Assembly (NCBI GenBank): GCA_026018925.1
Contig: JAKSZU010000215.1
Span: forward strand, 186,001-250,000
Origin: Tupaia tana
Taxonomy: Eukaryota > Chordata > Mammalia > Scandentia > Tupaiidae
DNA: 64,000 bases
Direction of reading: 5' to 3'
Shown: in pieces, positions 11,895-24,732 of the stretch
Layout: each line of letters begins with the position of its first letter
How positions within the stretch are numbered: the first letter of the stretch is position 1
Notes under the pieces: model-generated
Seen by the model: only the letters and a program-made list of their open reading frames with translations
Told to the model about the DNA's origin: nothing
Databases searched by the model: none
Translations under genes and position numbers: made by a program

Positions 11895-13460
11895 GTGTCT
11901 CTGAGGTCTCTGTCTCTCTCTGCTCCTGTCTCCTCATTATTTTTGGTAATGTTTTCCTTTTTACGATTTTTTTAAAGGTAGAATTTCTCTCTGGCTCTCA
12001 GCTCCATCTTTTGTTTTGTTAATAAGCCCTTCTGCTCCTTTCTCCCAGGCAGGAGAGTTGAGCCATTCTCTGAGAGGATTCCACATGGATACTGGGAACT
12101 AGATATTTCAGGGCACAGGCGAAATGAAGATTTTCTACTCATAATTCAGCCTCCAGCAAGCAAAGCTAGTGTGGTAGGGAGCCCCTCTGGCCTTCTATCC
12201 CTGTCTCTGTGTCTCTGAGGTCTCTGCCTCTATCTGCTCCTGTCTCCTCATGTTTTTTTGGTAATTTTTCCTTTTTACGATTTTTTTAAAGGTAGAATTT
12301 CTCTCTGGCTCTCAGCTCCATCTTTTGTTTTGTTAATAAGCCCTTCTGCTCCTTTCTCCCAGGCAGGAGAGTTGAGCCATTCTCTGAGAAGATTCCACAT
12401 GGATACTGGGAACTAGATATTTCAAGGCACAGGCGAAATGAAGATTTTCTACACATAATTCAGCTTCCAGCAAGCAAAGCTAGTGTGGTAGGGAGCCCCT
12501 CTGGCCTTCTATCCCTGTCTCTGTGTCTCTGAGGTCTCTGTCTCTCTCTGCTCCTGTCTCCTCATTGTTTTGGGAATTTTTCCTTTTTACGATTTTTTTA
12601 AAGGTAGAATTTCTCTCTGGCTCTCAGCTCCATCTTTTGTTTTGTTAATAAGCCCTTCTGCTCCTTTCTCCCAGGCAGGAGAGTTCAGCCATTCTCTGAG
12701 AAGATTCCACATGGATACTGGGAACTAGATATTTCAGGGCACAGGCGAAATGAAGATTTTCTACTCATAATTCAGCCTCCAGCAAGCAAAGCTAGTGTGG
12801 TAGGGAGCCCCTCTGGCCTTCTATCCCTGTCTCTGTGTCTCTGAGGTCTCTGTCTCTCTCTGCTCCTGTCTCCTCAGTTTTTTGGAAATTTTTCCTTTTT
12901 ACGATTTTTTTAAAGGTAGAATTTCTCTCTGGCTCTCAGCTCCATCTTTTGTTTTGTTAATAAGCCCTTCTGCTCCTTTCTCCCAGGCAGGAGAGTTGAG
13001 CCATTCTCTGAGAAGTTTCCACATGGATACTGGGAACTAGATATTTCAGGGAACAGGGGAAATGAAGATTTTCTACTCATAATTCAGCCTCCAGCAAGCA
13101 AAGCTTGTGTGGTAGGGAGCCCCTCTGGCCTTCTATCCCTGTCTCTGTGTCTCTGAGGTCTCTGTCTCTCTCTGCTCCTGTCTCCTCATTATTTTTGGTA
13201 ATGTTTTCCTTGTTACGATTTTTTTAAAGGTAGAATTTCTCTCTGGCTCTCAGCTCCATCTTTTGTTTTGTTAATAAGCCCTTCTGCTCCTTTCTCCCAG
13301 GCAGGAGAGTTGAGCCGTTCTCTGAGAAGTTTCCACATGGATACTGGGAACTAGATATTTCAGGGCACAGGCGAAATGAAGATTTTCTACTCATAATTCA
13401 GCCTCCAGCAAGCAAAGCTAGTGTGGTAGGGAGCCCCTCTGGCCTTCTATCCCTGTCTCT

Positions 13461-14713
13461 GTGTCTCTGAGGTCTCTGTCTCTCTCTGCTCCTGTCTCCT
13501 CATTTTTTTAGGTAATGTTTTCCTTTTTACAATTTTTTTAAATGTAGAATTTCTCTCTGGCTCTCAGCTCCATCTTTTGTTTTGTTAATAAGCCCTTCTG
13601 CTCCTTTCTCCCAGGCAGGAGAGTTGAGCCATTCTCTGAGAAGATTCCACATGGATACTGGGAACGAGATATTTCAGGGCACAGGCGAAATGAAGATTTT
13701 CTGCTCATAATTCAGCCTCCAGCAAGCAAAGCTAGTGTGGTAGGGAGCCCCTCTGGCCTTCTATCCCTGTCTCTGTGTCTCTGAGGTCTATGTCTCTCTC
13801 TGCTCCTGTCTCCTCATTTTTTTTGGTAATTTTTCCTTTTTACGATTTTTTTAAAGGTAGAATTTCTCTCTGGCTCTCAGCTCCATCTTTTGTTTTGTTA
13901 ATAAGCCCTTCTGCTCCTTTCTCCCAGGCAGGAGAGTTGAGCCATTCTCTGAGAAGATTCCACATGGATACTGGGAACTAGATATTTCAGGGCACAGGCG
14001 AAATGAAGATTTTCTACTCATAATTCAGCCTCCAGCAAGCAAAGCTAGTGTGGTAGGGAGCCCCTCTGGCCTTCTATCCCTGTCTCTGTGTCTCTGAGGT
14101 CTCTGTCTCTCTCTGCTCCTGTCTCCTCATTTTTTTTGGTAATTTTTCCTTTTTACGATTTTTTTTAAAGGTAGAATTTCTCTCTGGCTCTCAGCTCCAT
14201 CTTTTGTTTTGTTAATAAGCCCTTCTGCTCCTTTCTCCCAGGCAGGAGAGTTGAGCCATTCTCTGAGAAGATTCCACATGGATACTGGGAACTAGATATT
14301 TCAGGGCACAGGCGAAATGAAGATTTTCTACTCATAATTCAGCCTCCAGCAAGCAAAGCTTGTGTGGTAGGGAGCCCCTCTGGCCTTCTATCCCTGTCTC
14401 TGTGTCTCTGAGGTCTCTGTCTCTCTCTGCTCCTGTCTCCTCATTTTTTTTGGAAATTTTTCCTTTTTTCGATTTTTTTAAAGGTAGAATTTCTCTCTGG
14501 CTCTCAGCTCCATCTTTTGTTTTGTTAATAACCCTTCTGCTCCTTTCTCCCAGGCAGGAGAGTTGAGCCATTCTCTGAGAAGATTCCACATGGATACTGG
14601 GAACTAGATATTTCAGGGCACAGGCGAAATGAAGATTTTCTACTCATAATTCAGCCTCCAGCAAGCAAAGCTTGTGTGGTAGGGAGCCCCTCTGGCCTTC
14701 TATCCCTGTCTCT
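13461..14713 (+). repeat. HOR block B2: second copy of block B1
   Basis: The same four marker monomers occur in the same order as at 10,641-11,894. Differences are few: GGTCTATGTC near 13,787 here, GAGACTTGAGCC near 11,428 and GAGCTCCTC near 11,554 only in B1, and one T fewer in the T run near 13,815. Related K monomers also lie near 5,984 and 18,511. Confidence 0.87.
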
Positions 14714-17700
14714 GTGTCTCTGAGGTCTCTGTCTCTCTCTGCTAATGTCTCCTCATTTTTTTCGTAATTTTTCCTTTTTACGATTTTTTTAAAGGTAGAA
14801 TTTCTCTCTGACTCTCAGCTCCATCTTTTGTTTTGTTAATAAGCCCTTCTGCTCCTTTCTCCCAGGCAGGAGAGTTGAGCCATTCTCTGAGAGGATTCCA
14901 CATGGATACTGGGAACTAGATATTTCAGGGCACAGGCGAAATGAAGATTTTCTACTCATAATTCAGCCTCCAGCAAGCAAAGCTAGTGGGGTAGGGAGCC
15001 CCTCTGGCCTTCTATCCCTGTCTCTGTGTCTCTGAGGGCTCTGTCTCTCTCTGCTCCGGTCTCCTCATTTTTTTTGGTAATTTTTCCTTTTTACGATTTT
15101 TTTAAAGGTAGAATTTCTCTCTGGCTCTCAGCTCCATCTTTTGTTTTGTTAATAAGCCCTTCTGCTCCTTTCTCCCAGGCAGGTGAGTTGAGTCATTCTC
15201 TGAGAAGGTTCCACATGGATACTGGGAACTAGATATTTCAGGGCACAGGCGAAATGAAGATTTTCTACTCATAATTCAGCCTCCAGCAAGCAAAGCTAGT
15301 GTGGTAGGGAGCCCCTCTGGCCTTCTATCCCTGTCTCTGTGTCTCTGAGGTTTCTGTCTCTCTCTGCTCCTGTCTCCTCATTTTTTTTTGGTAATTTTTC
15401 CTTTTTACGATTTTTTTAAAGGTAGAATTTCTCTCTGGCTCTCAGCTCCATCTTTTGTTTTGTTAATAAGCCCTTCTGCTCCTTTCTCCCAGGCAGGAGA
15501 GTTGAGCCATTCTCTGAGAAGATTCCACATGGATACTGGGAACTAGATATTTCAGGGCACAGGCGAAATGAAGATGTTCTACTCATAATTCAGCCTCCAG
15601 CAAGCAAAGATAGTGTGGCAGGGAGCCCCTCTGGCCTTCTATCCCTGTCTCTGTGTCTCTGAGGTCTCTGTCTCTCTCTGCTCCTGTCTCCTGATTTTTT
15701 TTGGTAATTTTTCCTTTTTACGATTTTTATAAAGGTAGAATTTCTCTCTGGCTCTCAGCTCCATCTTTTGTTTTGTTAATAAGCCCTTCTGCTCCTTTCT
15801 CCCAGGCAGGAGAGTTGAGCCATTCTCTGAGAAGATTCCACATGGATACTGGGAAATAGATATTTCAGGGCACAGGCGAAATGAAGATTTTCTACTCATA
15901 ATTCAGCCTCCAGCAAGCAAAGCTAGTGTGGTAGGGAGCCCCTCTGGCCTTCTATCCCTGTCTCTGTGTCTCTGAGGTCTCTGTCTCTCTCTGCTCTTGT
16001 CTCCTCATTTTCTTTGGTAATTTTTCCTTTTTATGATTTTTTTAAAGGTAGAATTTCTCTCTGGCTCTCAGCTCCATCTTTTGTTTTGTTAATAAGCCCT
16101 TCTGCTCCTTTCTCCCAGGCAGGAGAGTTGAGCCATTCTCTGAGAAGATTCCACATGGATACTGGGAACTAGATATTTCAGGGCATAGGCGAAATGAAGA
16201 TTTTCTACTCATAATTCAGCCTCCAGCAAGCAAAGCTAGTGTGGTAGGGGGCCCCTCTGGCCTTCTATCCCTGTCTCTGTGTCTCTGAGGTCTCTGCATC
16301 TCTCTGCTCCTGTCTCCTCAATTTTTTTGGTAATTTTTCCTTTTTACGATTTTTTTAAAGGTAGAATTTCTCTCTGACTCTCAGCTCCATCTTTTGTTTT
16401 GTTAATAAGCCCTTCTGCTCCTTTCTCCCAGGCAGGAGAGTTGAGCCATTCTCTGAGAAGATTCCACATGGATACTGGGAACTAGATATTTCAGGGCACA
16501 GGCGAAATGAAGATTTTCTACTCATAATTCAGCCTCCAGCAAGCAAAGCTAGTGTGGTAGGGAGCCCCTCTGGCCTTCTATCCCTGTCTCTGTGTCTCTG
16601 AGGTCTCTGTCTCTCTCTGCTCCTGTCTCCTCATTTTTTTTGGTAGTTTTTCCTTTTTACGATTTTTTTAAAGGTAGAATTTCTCTCTGGCTCTCAGCTC
16701 CATCTTTTGTTTTGTTAATAAGCCCTTCTGCTCCTTTCTCCCAGGCAGGAGAGTTGAGCCATTCTCTGAGAAGATTCCACATGGATACTGGGAACTAGAT
16801 ATTTCAGGGCACAGGCGAAATGAAGATTTTCTACTCATAATTCAGCATCCAGCAAGCAAAGCTAGTGTGGTAGGGAGCCCCTCTGGCCTTCTATCCCTGT
16901 CTCTGTGTCTCTGAGGTCTCTGTCTCTCTCTGCTCCTCTCTCCTCATTTTTTTTGGGAATTTTTCCTTTTTACGATTTTTTTAAAGGTAGAATTTCTCTC
17001 TGGCTCTCAGATCCATCTTTTGTTTTGTTAATAAGCCCTTCTGCTCCTTTCTCCCAGGCAGGAGAGTTGAGCCATTCTCTGAGAAGATTCCACATGGATA
17101 CTGGGAACTAGATATTTCAGGGCACAGGCGAAATGAAGATTTTCTACACATAATTCAGCCTCCAGCAAGCAAAGCTAGTGTGGTAGGGAGCCCCTCTGGC
17201 CTTCTATCCCTGTCTCTGTGTCTCTGAGGTCTCTGTCTCTCTCTGCTCCTGTCTCCTCATTTTTTTAGGTAATGTTTTCCTTTTTACAATTATTTTAAAG
17301 GTAGAATTTCTCTCTGGCTCTCAGCTCCATCTTTTGTTTTGTTAATAAGCCCTTCTGCTCCTTTCTCCCAGGCAGGAGAGTTGAGCCATTCTCTGAGAAG
17401 ATTCCACATGGATACTGGGAACTAGATATTTCAGGGAACAGGCGAAATGAAGATTTTCTACTCATAATTCAGCCTCCAGCAAGCAAAGCTAGTGTGGTAG
17501 GGAGCCCCTCTGGCCTTCTATCCCTGTCTCTGTGTCTCTGAGGTCTCTCTCTCTCTTTGCTCCTGTCTCCTCATTTTTTTGGTAATTTTTTCTTTTTACG
17601 ATTTTTTTTAAAGGTAGCATTTCTCTCTGGCTCTCAGCTCCATCTTTTGTTTTGTTAATAAGCCCTTCTGCTCCTTTCTCCCAGGCAGGAGAGTTGAGCC

Positions 17701-20662
17701 ATTCTCTGAGAAGATTCCACATGGATACTGGGAACTAGATATTTCAGGGCACAGGCGAAATGAAGATTTTCTACTCATAATTCAGCCTCCAGCAAGCAAA
17801 GCTTGTGTGGTAGGGAGCCCCTCTGGCCTTCTATCCCTGTCTCTGTGTCTCTGAGGTCTCTGTCTCTCTCTGCTCCTGTCTCCTCATTTTTTTTGGAAAT
17901 TTTTCCTTTTTACGATTTTTTTAAAGGTAGAATTTCTCTCTGGCTCTCAGCTCCATCTTTTGTTTTGTTAATAAGCCCTTCTGCTCTTCCTCCCAGGCAG
18001 GAGAGTTCAGCCATTCTCTGAGAAGCTTCCACATGGATACTGGGAACTAGATATTTCTGGGCACAGGCGAAATGAAGATTTTCTACTCATAATTCAGGCT
18101 CCAGCAAGCAAAGCTAGTGTGGTAGGGAGCCCCTCGGGCCTTCTATCCCTGTCTCTGTGTCTCTGAGATCTCTGTCTCTCTCTGCTGCTCTCTCCTCATT
18201 TATTTTTGGTAATTTTTCCTTTTTACGATTTTTTTTAAGGTAGAATTTCTCTCTGGCTCTTAGCTCCATCTTTTGTTTTGTTAATAAGCCCTTCTGCTCC
18301 TTTCTCCCAGGCAGGAGAGTTGAGCCATTCCCTGAGAAATTTCCACACGGATACTGGTAACTAGATATTTCAGGGCACAGGCGAAATGAATCTTTTCTAC
18401 TCATAATTCAGGCTCCAGCAAGCAAAGCTAGTGTGGTAGGGAGCCCCTCTGGCCTTCTATCCCTGTCTCTGTGTCTCTGAGGTCTCTGTCTCTCTCTGCT
18501 CCTGTCTCCTCATTTTTTTAGGTAATGTTTTCTTTTTACAATTTTTTTTAAATGTAGAATTTCTCTCTGGCTCTCAGCTCCATCTTTTGTTTTGTTAATA
18601 AGCACTTCTGCTCCTTTCTCCCAGGCAGGAGAGTTGAGCCATTCTCTGAGAAGATTCCACATGGATACTGGGAACGAGATATTTCAGGGCACAGGCGAAA
18701 TGAAGATTTTCTGCTCATAATTCAGCCTCCAGCAAGCAAAGCTAGTGTGGTAGGGAGCCCCTCTGGCCTTCTATCCCTGTCTCTGTGTCTCTGAGGTCTC
18801 TGTCTCTCTCTGCTCCTGTCTCCTCATTTTTTTTGGAAATTTTTCCTTTTTACGATTTTTTTAAAGGTAGAATTTCTCTCTGGCTCTCAGCTCCATCTTT
18901 TGTTTTGTTAATAAGCCCTTCTGCTCCTTTCTCCCAGGCAGGAGAGTTGAGCCATTCTCTGAGAAGATTCCACATGGATACTGGGAACTAGATATTTCAG
19001 GGCACAGGCGAAATGAAGATTTTCTACTCATAATTCAGCCTCCAGCAAGCAAAGCTTGTGTGGTAGGGAGCCCCTCTGGCCTTGTATCCCTGTCTCTGTG
19101 TCTCTGAGGTCTCTGTCTCTCTCTGCTCCTGTCTCCTCATTATTTTTGGTAATGTTTTCCTTTTTACGATTTTTTTAAAGGTAGAATTTCTCTCTGGCTC
19201 TCAGCTCCATCTTTTGTTTTGTTAATAAGCCCTTCTGCTCCTTTCTCCCAGGCAGGAGAGTTGAGCCATTCTCTGAGAAGATTCCACACGGATACTGGGA
19301 ACTAGATACTTCACGGCACAGGCGAAATGAAGATTTTCTACTCATAATTAAGCCTCCAGCAAGCAAAGCTAGTGTGGTAGGGAGCCCCTCTGGCCTTCTA
19401 TCCCTGTCTGTGTCTCTGAGGTCTCTGTCTCTCTCTGCTAATGTCTCCTCATTTTTTTCGTAATTTTTCCTTTTTACGATTTTTTTAAAGGTAGAATTTC
19501 TCTCTGACTCTCAGCTCCATCTTTTGTTTTGTTAATAAGGCCTTCTGCTCCTTTCTCCCAGGCAGGAGAGTTGAGCCATTCTCTGAGAGGTTTCCACATG
19601 GATACTGGGAACTAGATATTTCAGGGCACAGGCGAAATGAAGTTTTTCTACTCATAATTCAGCCTCCAGCAAGCAAAGCTAGTGGGGTAGGGAGCCCCTC
19701 TGGCCTTCTATCCCTGTCTCTGTGTCTCTGAGGGCTCTGTCTCTCTCTGCTCCTGTCTCCTCAAATTTTTTGGTAATTTTTCCTTTTTACGATTTTTTTA
19801 AAGGTAGAATTTCTCTCTGGCTCTCAGCTCCATCTTTTGTTTTGTTAATAAGCCCTTCTGCTCCTTTCTCCCAGGCAGGTGAGTTGAGTCATTCTCTGAG
19901 AAGCTTCCACATGGATACTGGGAACTAGATATTTCAGGGCACAGGCGAAATGAAGATTTTCTACTCATAATTCAGATTCCAGCAAGCAAAGCTAGTGTGG
20001 TAGGGAGCCCCTCTGGCCTTCTATCCCTGTCTCTGTGTCTCTGAGGTCTCTGCCTCTCTCTGCTCCTGTCTCCTCATGTTTTTTTGGTAATTTGTCCTTT
20101 TTACGATTTTTTTAAAGGTAGAATTTCTCTCTGGCTCTCAGCTCCATCTTTTGTTTTGTTAATAAGCCCTTCTGCTCCTTTCTCCCAGGCAGGAGAGTTG
20201 AGCCATTCTCTGAGAAGATTCCACATGGGTACTGGGAACAAGATATTTCAGGGCACAGGCGAAATGAAGATTTTCTACTCATAATTCAGCCTCCAGCAAG
20301 CAAAGCTAGTGTGGTAGGGAGCCCCTCTGGCCTTTTATCCCTGTCTCTGTGTCTCTGAGGTCTCTGTCTCTCTCTGCTCCTGTCTCCTCATTTTTTTTGG
20401 TAATGTTTTCCTTTTTACGATTTTTTTAAAGGTAGAATTTCTCTCTGGTTCTCAGCTCCATCTTTTGTTTTGTTAATAAGCCCTTCTGCTCCTTTCTCCC
20501 AGGCAGGAGAGTTGAGCCATTCTCTGAGAAGATTCCACATGGATACTGGGAACTAGATATTTCAGGGCACAGGCGAAATGAAGATTTTCTACTCATAATT
20601 CAGCCTCCAGCAAGCAAAGCTAGTGTGGTAGGGAGCCCCTCTGGCCTTCTATCCCTGTCTCT
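14714..20662 (+). repeat. Mosaic stretch with V, K and GCTGCTCTC marker monomers
   Basis: V monomers start at 14,714 and 19,410, and a K monomer lies near 18,511. A distinctive pair begins near 17,980: CTCTTCCTCCCAGG with GTTCAGCC, GAAGCTTCC and TTTCTGGGCAC, then a monomer with CCTCGGGCC, GCTGCTCTCTCC, TTTATTTTTGG and CACACGGATACTGG. The same two monomer types recur near 25,805 and 26,583, but there with two other monomers between them. The stretch has about 19 monomers and no immediate tandem duplicate. Confidence 0.75.
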
Positions 20663-22228
20663 GGGTCTCTGAGGTCTTTGTCTCTCTCTGCTCCTGTCTC
20701 GTCATTTTTTTTGGTAATTTTTCCTTTTTACGATTTTTTTAAAGGTAGAATTTCTCTCTGGCTCTCAGCTCCATCTTTTGTTTTGTTAATAAGCCCTTCT
20801 GCTCCTTTCTCCCAGGCAGGAGAGTTGAGCCATTCTCTGAGAAGATTCCACATGGGTACTGGGAACAAGATATTTCTGGGCACAGGCGAAATGAAGATTT
20901 TCTACTCATAATTCAGCCTCCAGCAAGCAAAGCTAGTGTGGTAGGGAGCCCCTCTGGCCTTCTATCCCTGTCTCTGTGTCTCTGAGGTCTCTGTCTCTCT
21001 CTGCTCCTGTCTCCTCATTTTTTTGGTAATGTTTTCCTTTTTACGTTTTTTTTAAAGGTAGAATTTCTCTCTGGTTCTCAGCTCCATCTTTTGTTTTGTT
21101 AATAAGCCCTTCTGCTCCTTTCTCCCAGGCAGGAGAGTTGAGCCATTCTCTGAGAAGATTCCACATGGATACTGGGAACTAGATATTTCAGGGCACAGGC
21201 GAAATGAAGATTTTCTACTCATAATGCAGCCTCCAGCAAGCAAAGCTAGTGTGGTAGGGAGCCCCTCTGGCCTTCTATCCCTGTCTCTGTGTCTCTGAGG
21301 TCTCTGTCTCTCTCTGCTCCTGTCTCCTCATTTTTTTTGGAAATTTTTCCTTTTTACGATTTTTTTAAAGGTAGAATTTCTCTCTGGCTCTCAGCTCCAT
21401 CTTTTGTTTTGTTAATAAGCCCTTCTGCTCCTTTCTCCCAGGCAGGAGAGTTGAGCCATTCTCTGAGAAGATTCCACATGGATACTGGGAACTAGATATT
21501 TCAGGGCACAGACGAAATGAAGATTTTCTACTCATAATTCAGCCTCCAGCAAGCAAAGCTAGTGTGGTAGGGAGCCCCTCTGGCCTTCTATCCCTGTCTC
21601 TGTGTCTCTGAGGTCTCTGTCTCTCTCTGCTCCTGTCTCCTCATTATTTTTGGTAATGTTTTCCTTTTTACGATTTTTTTAAAGGTAGAATTTCTCTCTG
21701 GCTCTCAGCTCCATCTTTTGTTTTGTTAATAAGCCCTTCTGCTCCTTTCTCCCAGGCAGGAGAGTTGAGACATTCTCTGAGAAGATTCCACATGGATACT
21801 GGGAACTAGATATTTCAGGGCACAGGCGAAATGAAGATTTTCTACTCATAATTCAGCCTCCAGCAAGCAAAGCTAGTGTGGTAGGGAGCCCCTCTGGCCT
21901 TCTATCCCTGTCTCTGTGTCTCTGAGGTCTCTGTCTCTCTCTTCTCCTGTCTCCTCATTTTTTTTGGAAATTGTTCCTTTTTACGATTTTTTTAAAGGTA
22001 GAATTTGTCTCTGGCTCTCAGCTCCATCTTTTGTTTTGTTAATAAGCCCTTCTGGTCCTTTCTCCCAGGCAGGAGAGTTCAGCCATTCTCTGAGAAGATT
22101 CCACAGGGATACTGGGAACTAGATATTTCAGGGCACAGGCGAAATGAAGATTTTCTACTCATAATTCAGCCTCCAGCAAGCAAAGCTAGTGTGGTAGGGA
22201 GCCTCTCAGGCCTTCTATCCCTGTCTCT
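20663..22228 (+). repeat. HOR block C1: 5 monomers, repeated 20 monomers downstream
   Basis: Marker series: a monomer beginning GGGTCTCTGAGGTCTTTGTC with CTCGTCATT and GGGAACAAGAT; a monomer with CTCTGGTTCTCAG; a GGAAATTTTTCC monomer; an ATTATTTTTGG monomer with GTTGAGACATTC; and a GGAAATT monomer with GTTCAGCC. The same five follow in order at 26,921-28,484 (offset about 6,259 bp). Confidence 0.87.
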
Positions 22229-22979
22229 GTGTCTCTGAGGTCTCTGTCTCTCTCTGCTCCTGTCTCCTCATTTTTTTAGGTAATGTTTTCCTTTTTACGA
22301 TTTTTTTAAAGGTAGAATTTCTCTCTGGCTCTCAGCTCCATCTTTTGTTTTGTTAATAAGCCCTTCTGCTCCTTTCTCCCAGGCAGGAGAGTTGAGCCAT
22401 TCTCTGAGAAGATTCCACATGGATACTGGGAACTAGATATTTCAGGGCACAGGCGAAATGAAGATTTTCTACTCATAATTCAGCCTCCAACAAGCAAAGC
22501 TAATGTGGTAGGGAGACCCTCTGGCCTTCTATCCCTGTCTCTGTGTCTCTGAGGTCTCTGTCTCTCTCTGATCCTGTCTCCTCATATTTTTTTGGTAATA
22601 TTTCCTTTTTACGATTTTTTTAAATGTAGAATTTCTCTCTGGCTCTCAGCTCCATCTTTTGTTTTGTTAATAAGCCCTTTTGCTCCTTTCTGCCAGGCAG
22701 GAGAGTTGAGCCATTCTCTGAGAAGATTCCACATGGATACTGGGAACTAGATATTTCAGGGCACAGGCGAAATGAAGATTTTCTACTCATAATTCAGCTT
22801 CCAGCAAGCAAAGCTAGTGTGGTAGGGAGCCCCTCTGGCCTTCTATCCCTGTCTCTGTGTCTCTGAGGTCTCTGTCTCTCTCTGCTCCTGTCTCCTCATT
22901 TTTTTTGGTAATTTTTCCTTTTTACGATTTTTTTAAAGGTAGAATTTCTCTCTGGCTCTCAGCTCCATCTTTTGTTTTG

Positions 22980-23009
22980 TTAATAAGCCCTTCTGCTCCT
23001 TTCTCCCAG
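22980..23009 (+). promoter_or_regulatory. 3' splice-acceptor-like site present in nearly every monomer
   Basis: TTAAT at 22,980-22,984 fits the yUnAy branch-point pattern. It lies 25 bases before an AG (23,008-23,009) that ends a pyrimidine tract (TTCTGCTCCTTTCTCCCAG). This arrangement is repeated in almost all monomers. It is only a resemblance to splice consensus, since no transcript evidence is available here. Confidence 0.4.
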
Positions 23010-23033
23010 GCAGGAGAGTTGAGTCATTCTCTG

Positions 23034-23043
23034 AGAAGATTCC
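23034..23043 (+). promoter_or_regulatory. GAAnnTTC heat-shock-element-like core, one per monomer
   Basis: AGAAGATTCC fits two adjacent inverted HSF units (nGAAn nTTCn). The second spacer base varies between monomers (GAAGATTC, GAAGTTTC, GAAGGTTC, GAAGCTTC) and the GAA and TTC halves usually stay. A minority of copies break it (GAGGATTCC near 12,075 and 14,892, GACGATTCC near 1,746 and 4,558). Functional HSEs normally need three or more units, so this is a weak resemblance. Confidence 0.3.
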
Positions 23044-23169
23044 ACATGGATACTGGGAACTAGATATTTCAGGGCACAGGCGAAATGAAGATTTTCTACT
23101 CATAATTCAGCCTCCAGCAAGCAAAGCTAGTGTGGTAGGGAGCCCCTCTGGCCTTCTATCCCTGTCTCT

Positions 23170-24732
23170 GTGTCTCTGAGGTTTCTGTCTCTCTCTGCTC
23201 CTGTCTCCTCAATTTTTTTTGTAATTTTTCCTTTTTACGATTTTTTTAAAGGTAGAATTTCTCTCTGGCTCTCAGCTCCATCTTTTTTTTTGTTAATAAG
23301 CCCTTCTGCTCCTTTCTCCCAGGCAGGAGAGTTGAGCCATTCTCTGAGAAGGTTCCACATGGATACTGGGAACTAGATATTTCAGGGCACAGGCGAAATG
23401 TAGATTTTCTACTCATAATTCAGCCTCCAGCAAGCAAAGCTTGTGTGGTAGGGAGCCCCTCTGGCCTTCTATCCCTGTCTCTGTGTCTCTGAGGTCTCTG
23501 TCTCTCTCTGCTCCTGTCTCCTCATTTTTTTTGGTAATGTTTTCCTTTTTACGATTTTTTTAAAGGTAGAATTTCTCTCTGGCTCTCAGCTCCATCTTTT
23601 GTTTTGTTAATAAGCCCTTCTGCTCCTTTCTCCCAGGCAGGAGAGTTGAGCCATTCTCTGAGAAGATTCCACATGGATACTGGGAACTAGATACTTCACG
23701 GCACAGGCGAAATGAAGATTTTCTACTCATGATTAGGCCTCCAGCAAGCAAAGCTAGTGTGGTAGGGAGCCCCTCTGGCCTTCTATCCCTGTCTGTGTCT
23801 CTGAGGTCTCTGTCTCTCTCTGCTAATGTCTCCTCATTTTTTTCGTAATTTTTCCTTTTTACGATTTTTTTAAAGGTAGAATTTCTCTCTGACTCTCAGC
23901 TCCATCTTTTGTTTTGTTAATAAGCCCTTCTGCTCCTTTCTCCCAGGCATGAGAGTTGAGCCATTCTCTGAGAGGATTCCACATGGATACTGGGAACTAG
24001 ATATTTCAGGGCACAGGCGAAATGAAGATTTTCTACTCATAATTCAGCCTCCAGCAAGCAAAGCTAGTGTGGTAGGGAGCCCCTCTGGCCTTCTATCCCT
24101 GTCTCTGTGTCTCTGAGGGCTCTGTCTCACTCTGCTCCTGTCTCTTCATTTTTTTGGTAATTTTTCATTTTTACGATTTTTTTAAAGGTAGAATTTCTCT
24201 CTGGCTCTCAGCTCCATCTTTTGTTTTGTTAATAAGCCCTTCTGCTCCTTTCTCCCAGGCAGGTGAGTTGAGTCATTCTCTGAGAAGATTCCACATGGAT
24301 ACTGGGAACTAGATATTTCAGGACACAGGCGAAATGAAGATTTTCTACTCATAATTCAGCCTCCAGCAAGCAAAGCTAGTGTGGTAGGGAGCCCCTCTGG
24401 CCTTCTATCCCTGTCTCTGTGTCTCTGAGGTCTCTGCCTCTCTCTGCTCCTGTATCCTCATTTTTTTTTGGTAATTTTTCCTTTTTACGATTTTTTTAAA
24501 GGTAGAATTTCTCTCTGGCTCTCAGCTCCATCTTTTGTTTTGTTAATAAGCCCTTCTGCTCCTTTCTCCCAGGCAGGAGAGTTGAGCCATTCTCTGAGAA
24601 GATTCCACATGGATACTGGGAACTAGATATTTCAGGGCACAGGCGAAATGAAGATTTTCTACTCATAATTCAGCCTCCAGCAAGCAAAGCTAGTGTGGTA
24701 GGGAGCCCCTCTGGCCTTCTATCCCTGTCTCT
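23170..24732 (+). repeat. Five-monomer tandem duplication, copy 1 (1,563 bp)
   Basis: Monomer 1 has TTTTTTTGTAATTTTT and a long T run in place of TTTTGTTTTG (near 23,284). Monomer 2 has GATACTTCAC and CATGATTAGGCC. Monomer 3 is type V (starts at 23,795). Monomer 4 has GAGGGCTCTG and TTTTTCATTTTTACG. Monomer 5 is ordinary. The series restarts at 24,733. Confidence 0.9.

Larger units (their letters stand above)
22857..23169 (+). repeat. Reference monomer (313 bp) used to describe the array
   Basis: This copy is close to the array consensus and shows the monomer's parts. A CT-rich tract covers 22,857-22,898. The first T run (8 T) is 22,899-22,906 and the second (7 T) is 22,928-22,934. The two CpG sites are at 22,925 (TACGAT) and 23,081 (GGCGAA). 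A branch-point-like TTAAT is at 22,980-22,984 and is followed by a pyrimidine tract ending in AG at 23,008-23,009. A GAAnnTTC core is at 23,035-23,042. This copy carries the GAGTCATT variant, which makes TGAGTCA at 23,020-23,026; most monomers have GAGCCATT there. Base counts are A 61, C 76, G 61 and T 115. The length is not a multiple of three (313 = 3x104+1), so no frame can read through successive standard monomers. Confidence 0.95.

Noticed and set aside
23001-23017. Small inverted repeat CTCCT...AGGAG across the TTTCTCCCAGG region as a terminator or cruciform
   Set aside because: The stem is only five bases with an 11-base loop and does not extend. It is too weak to call.
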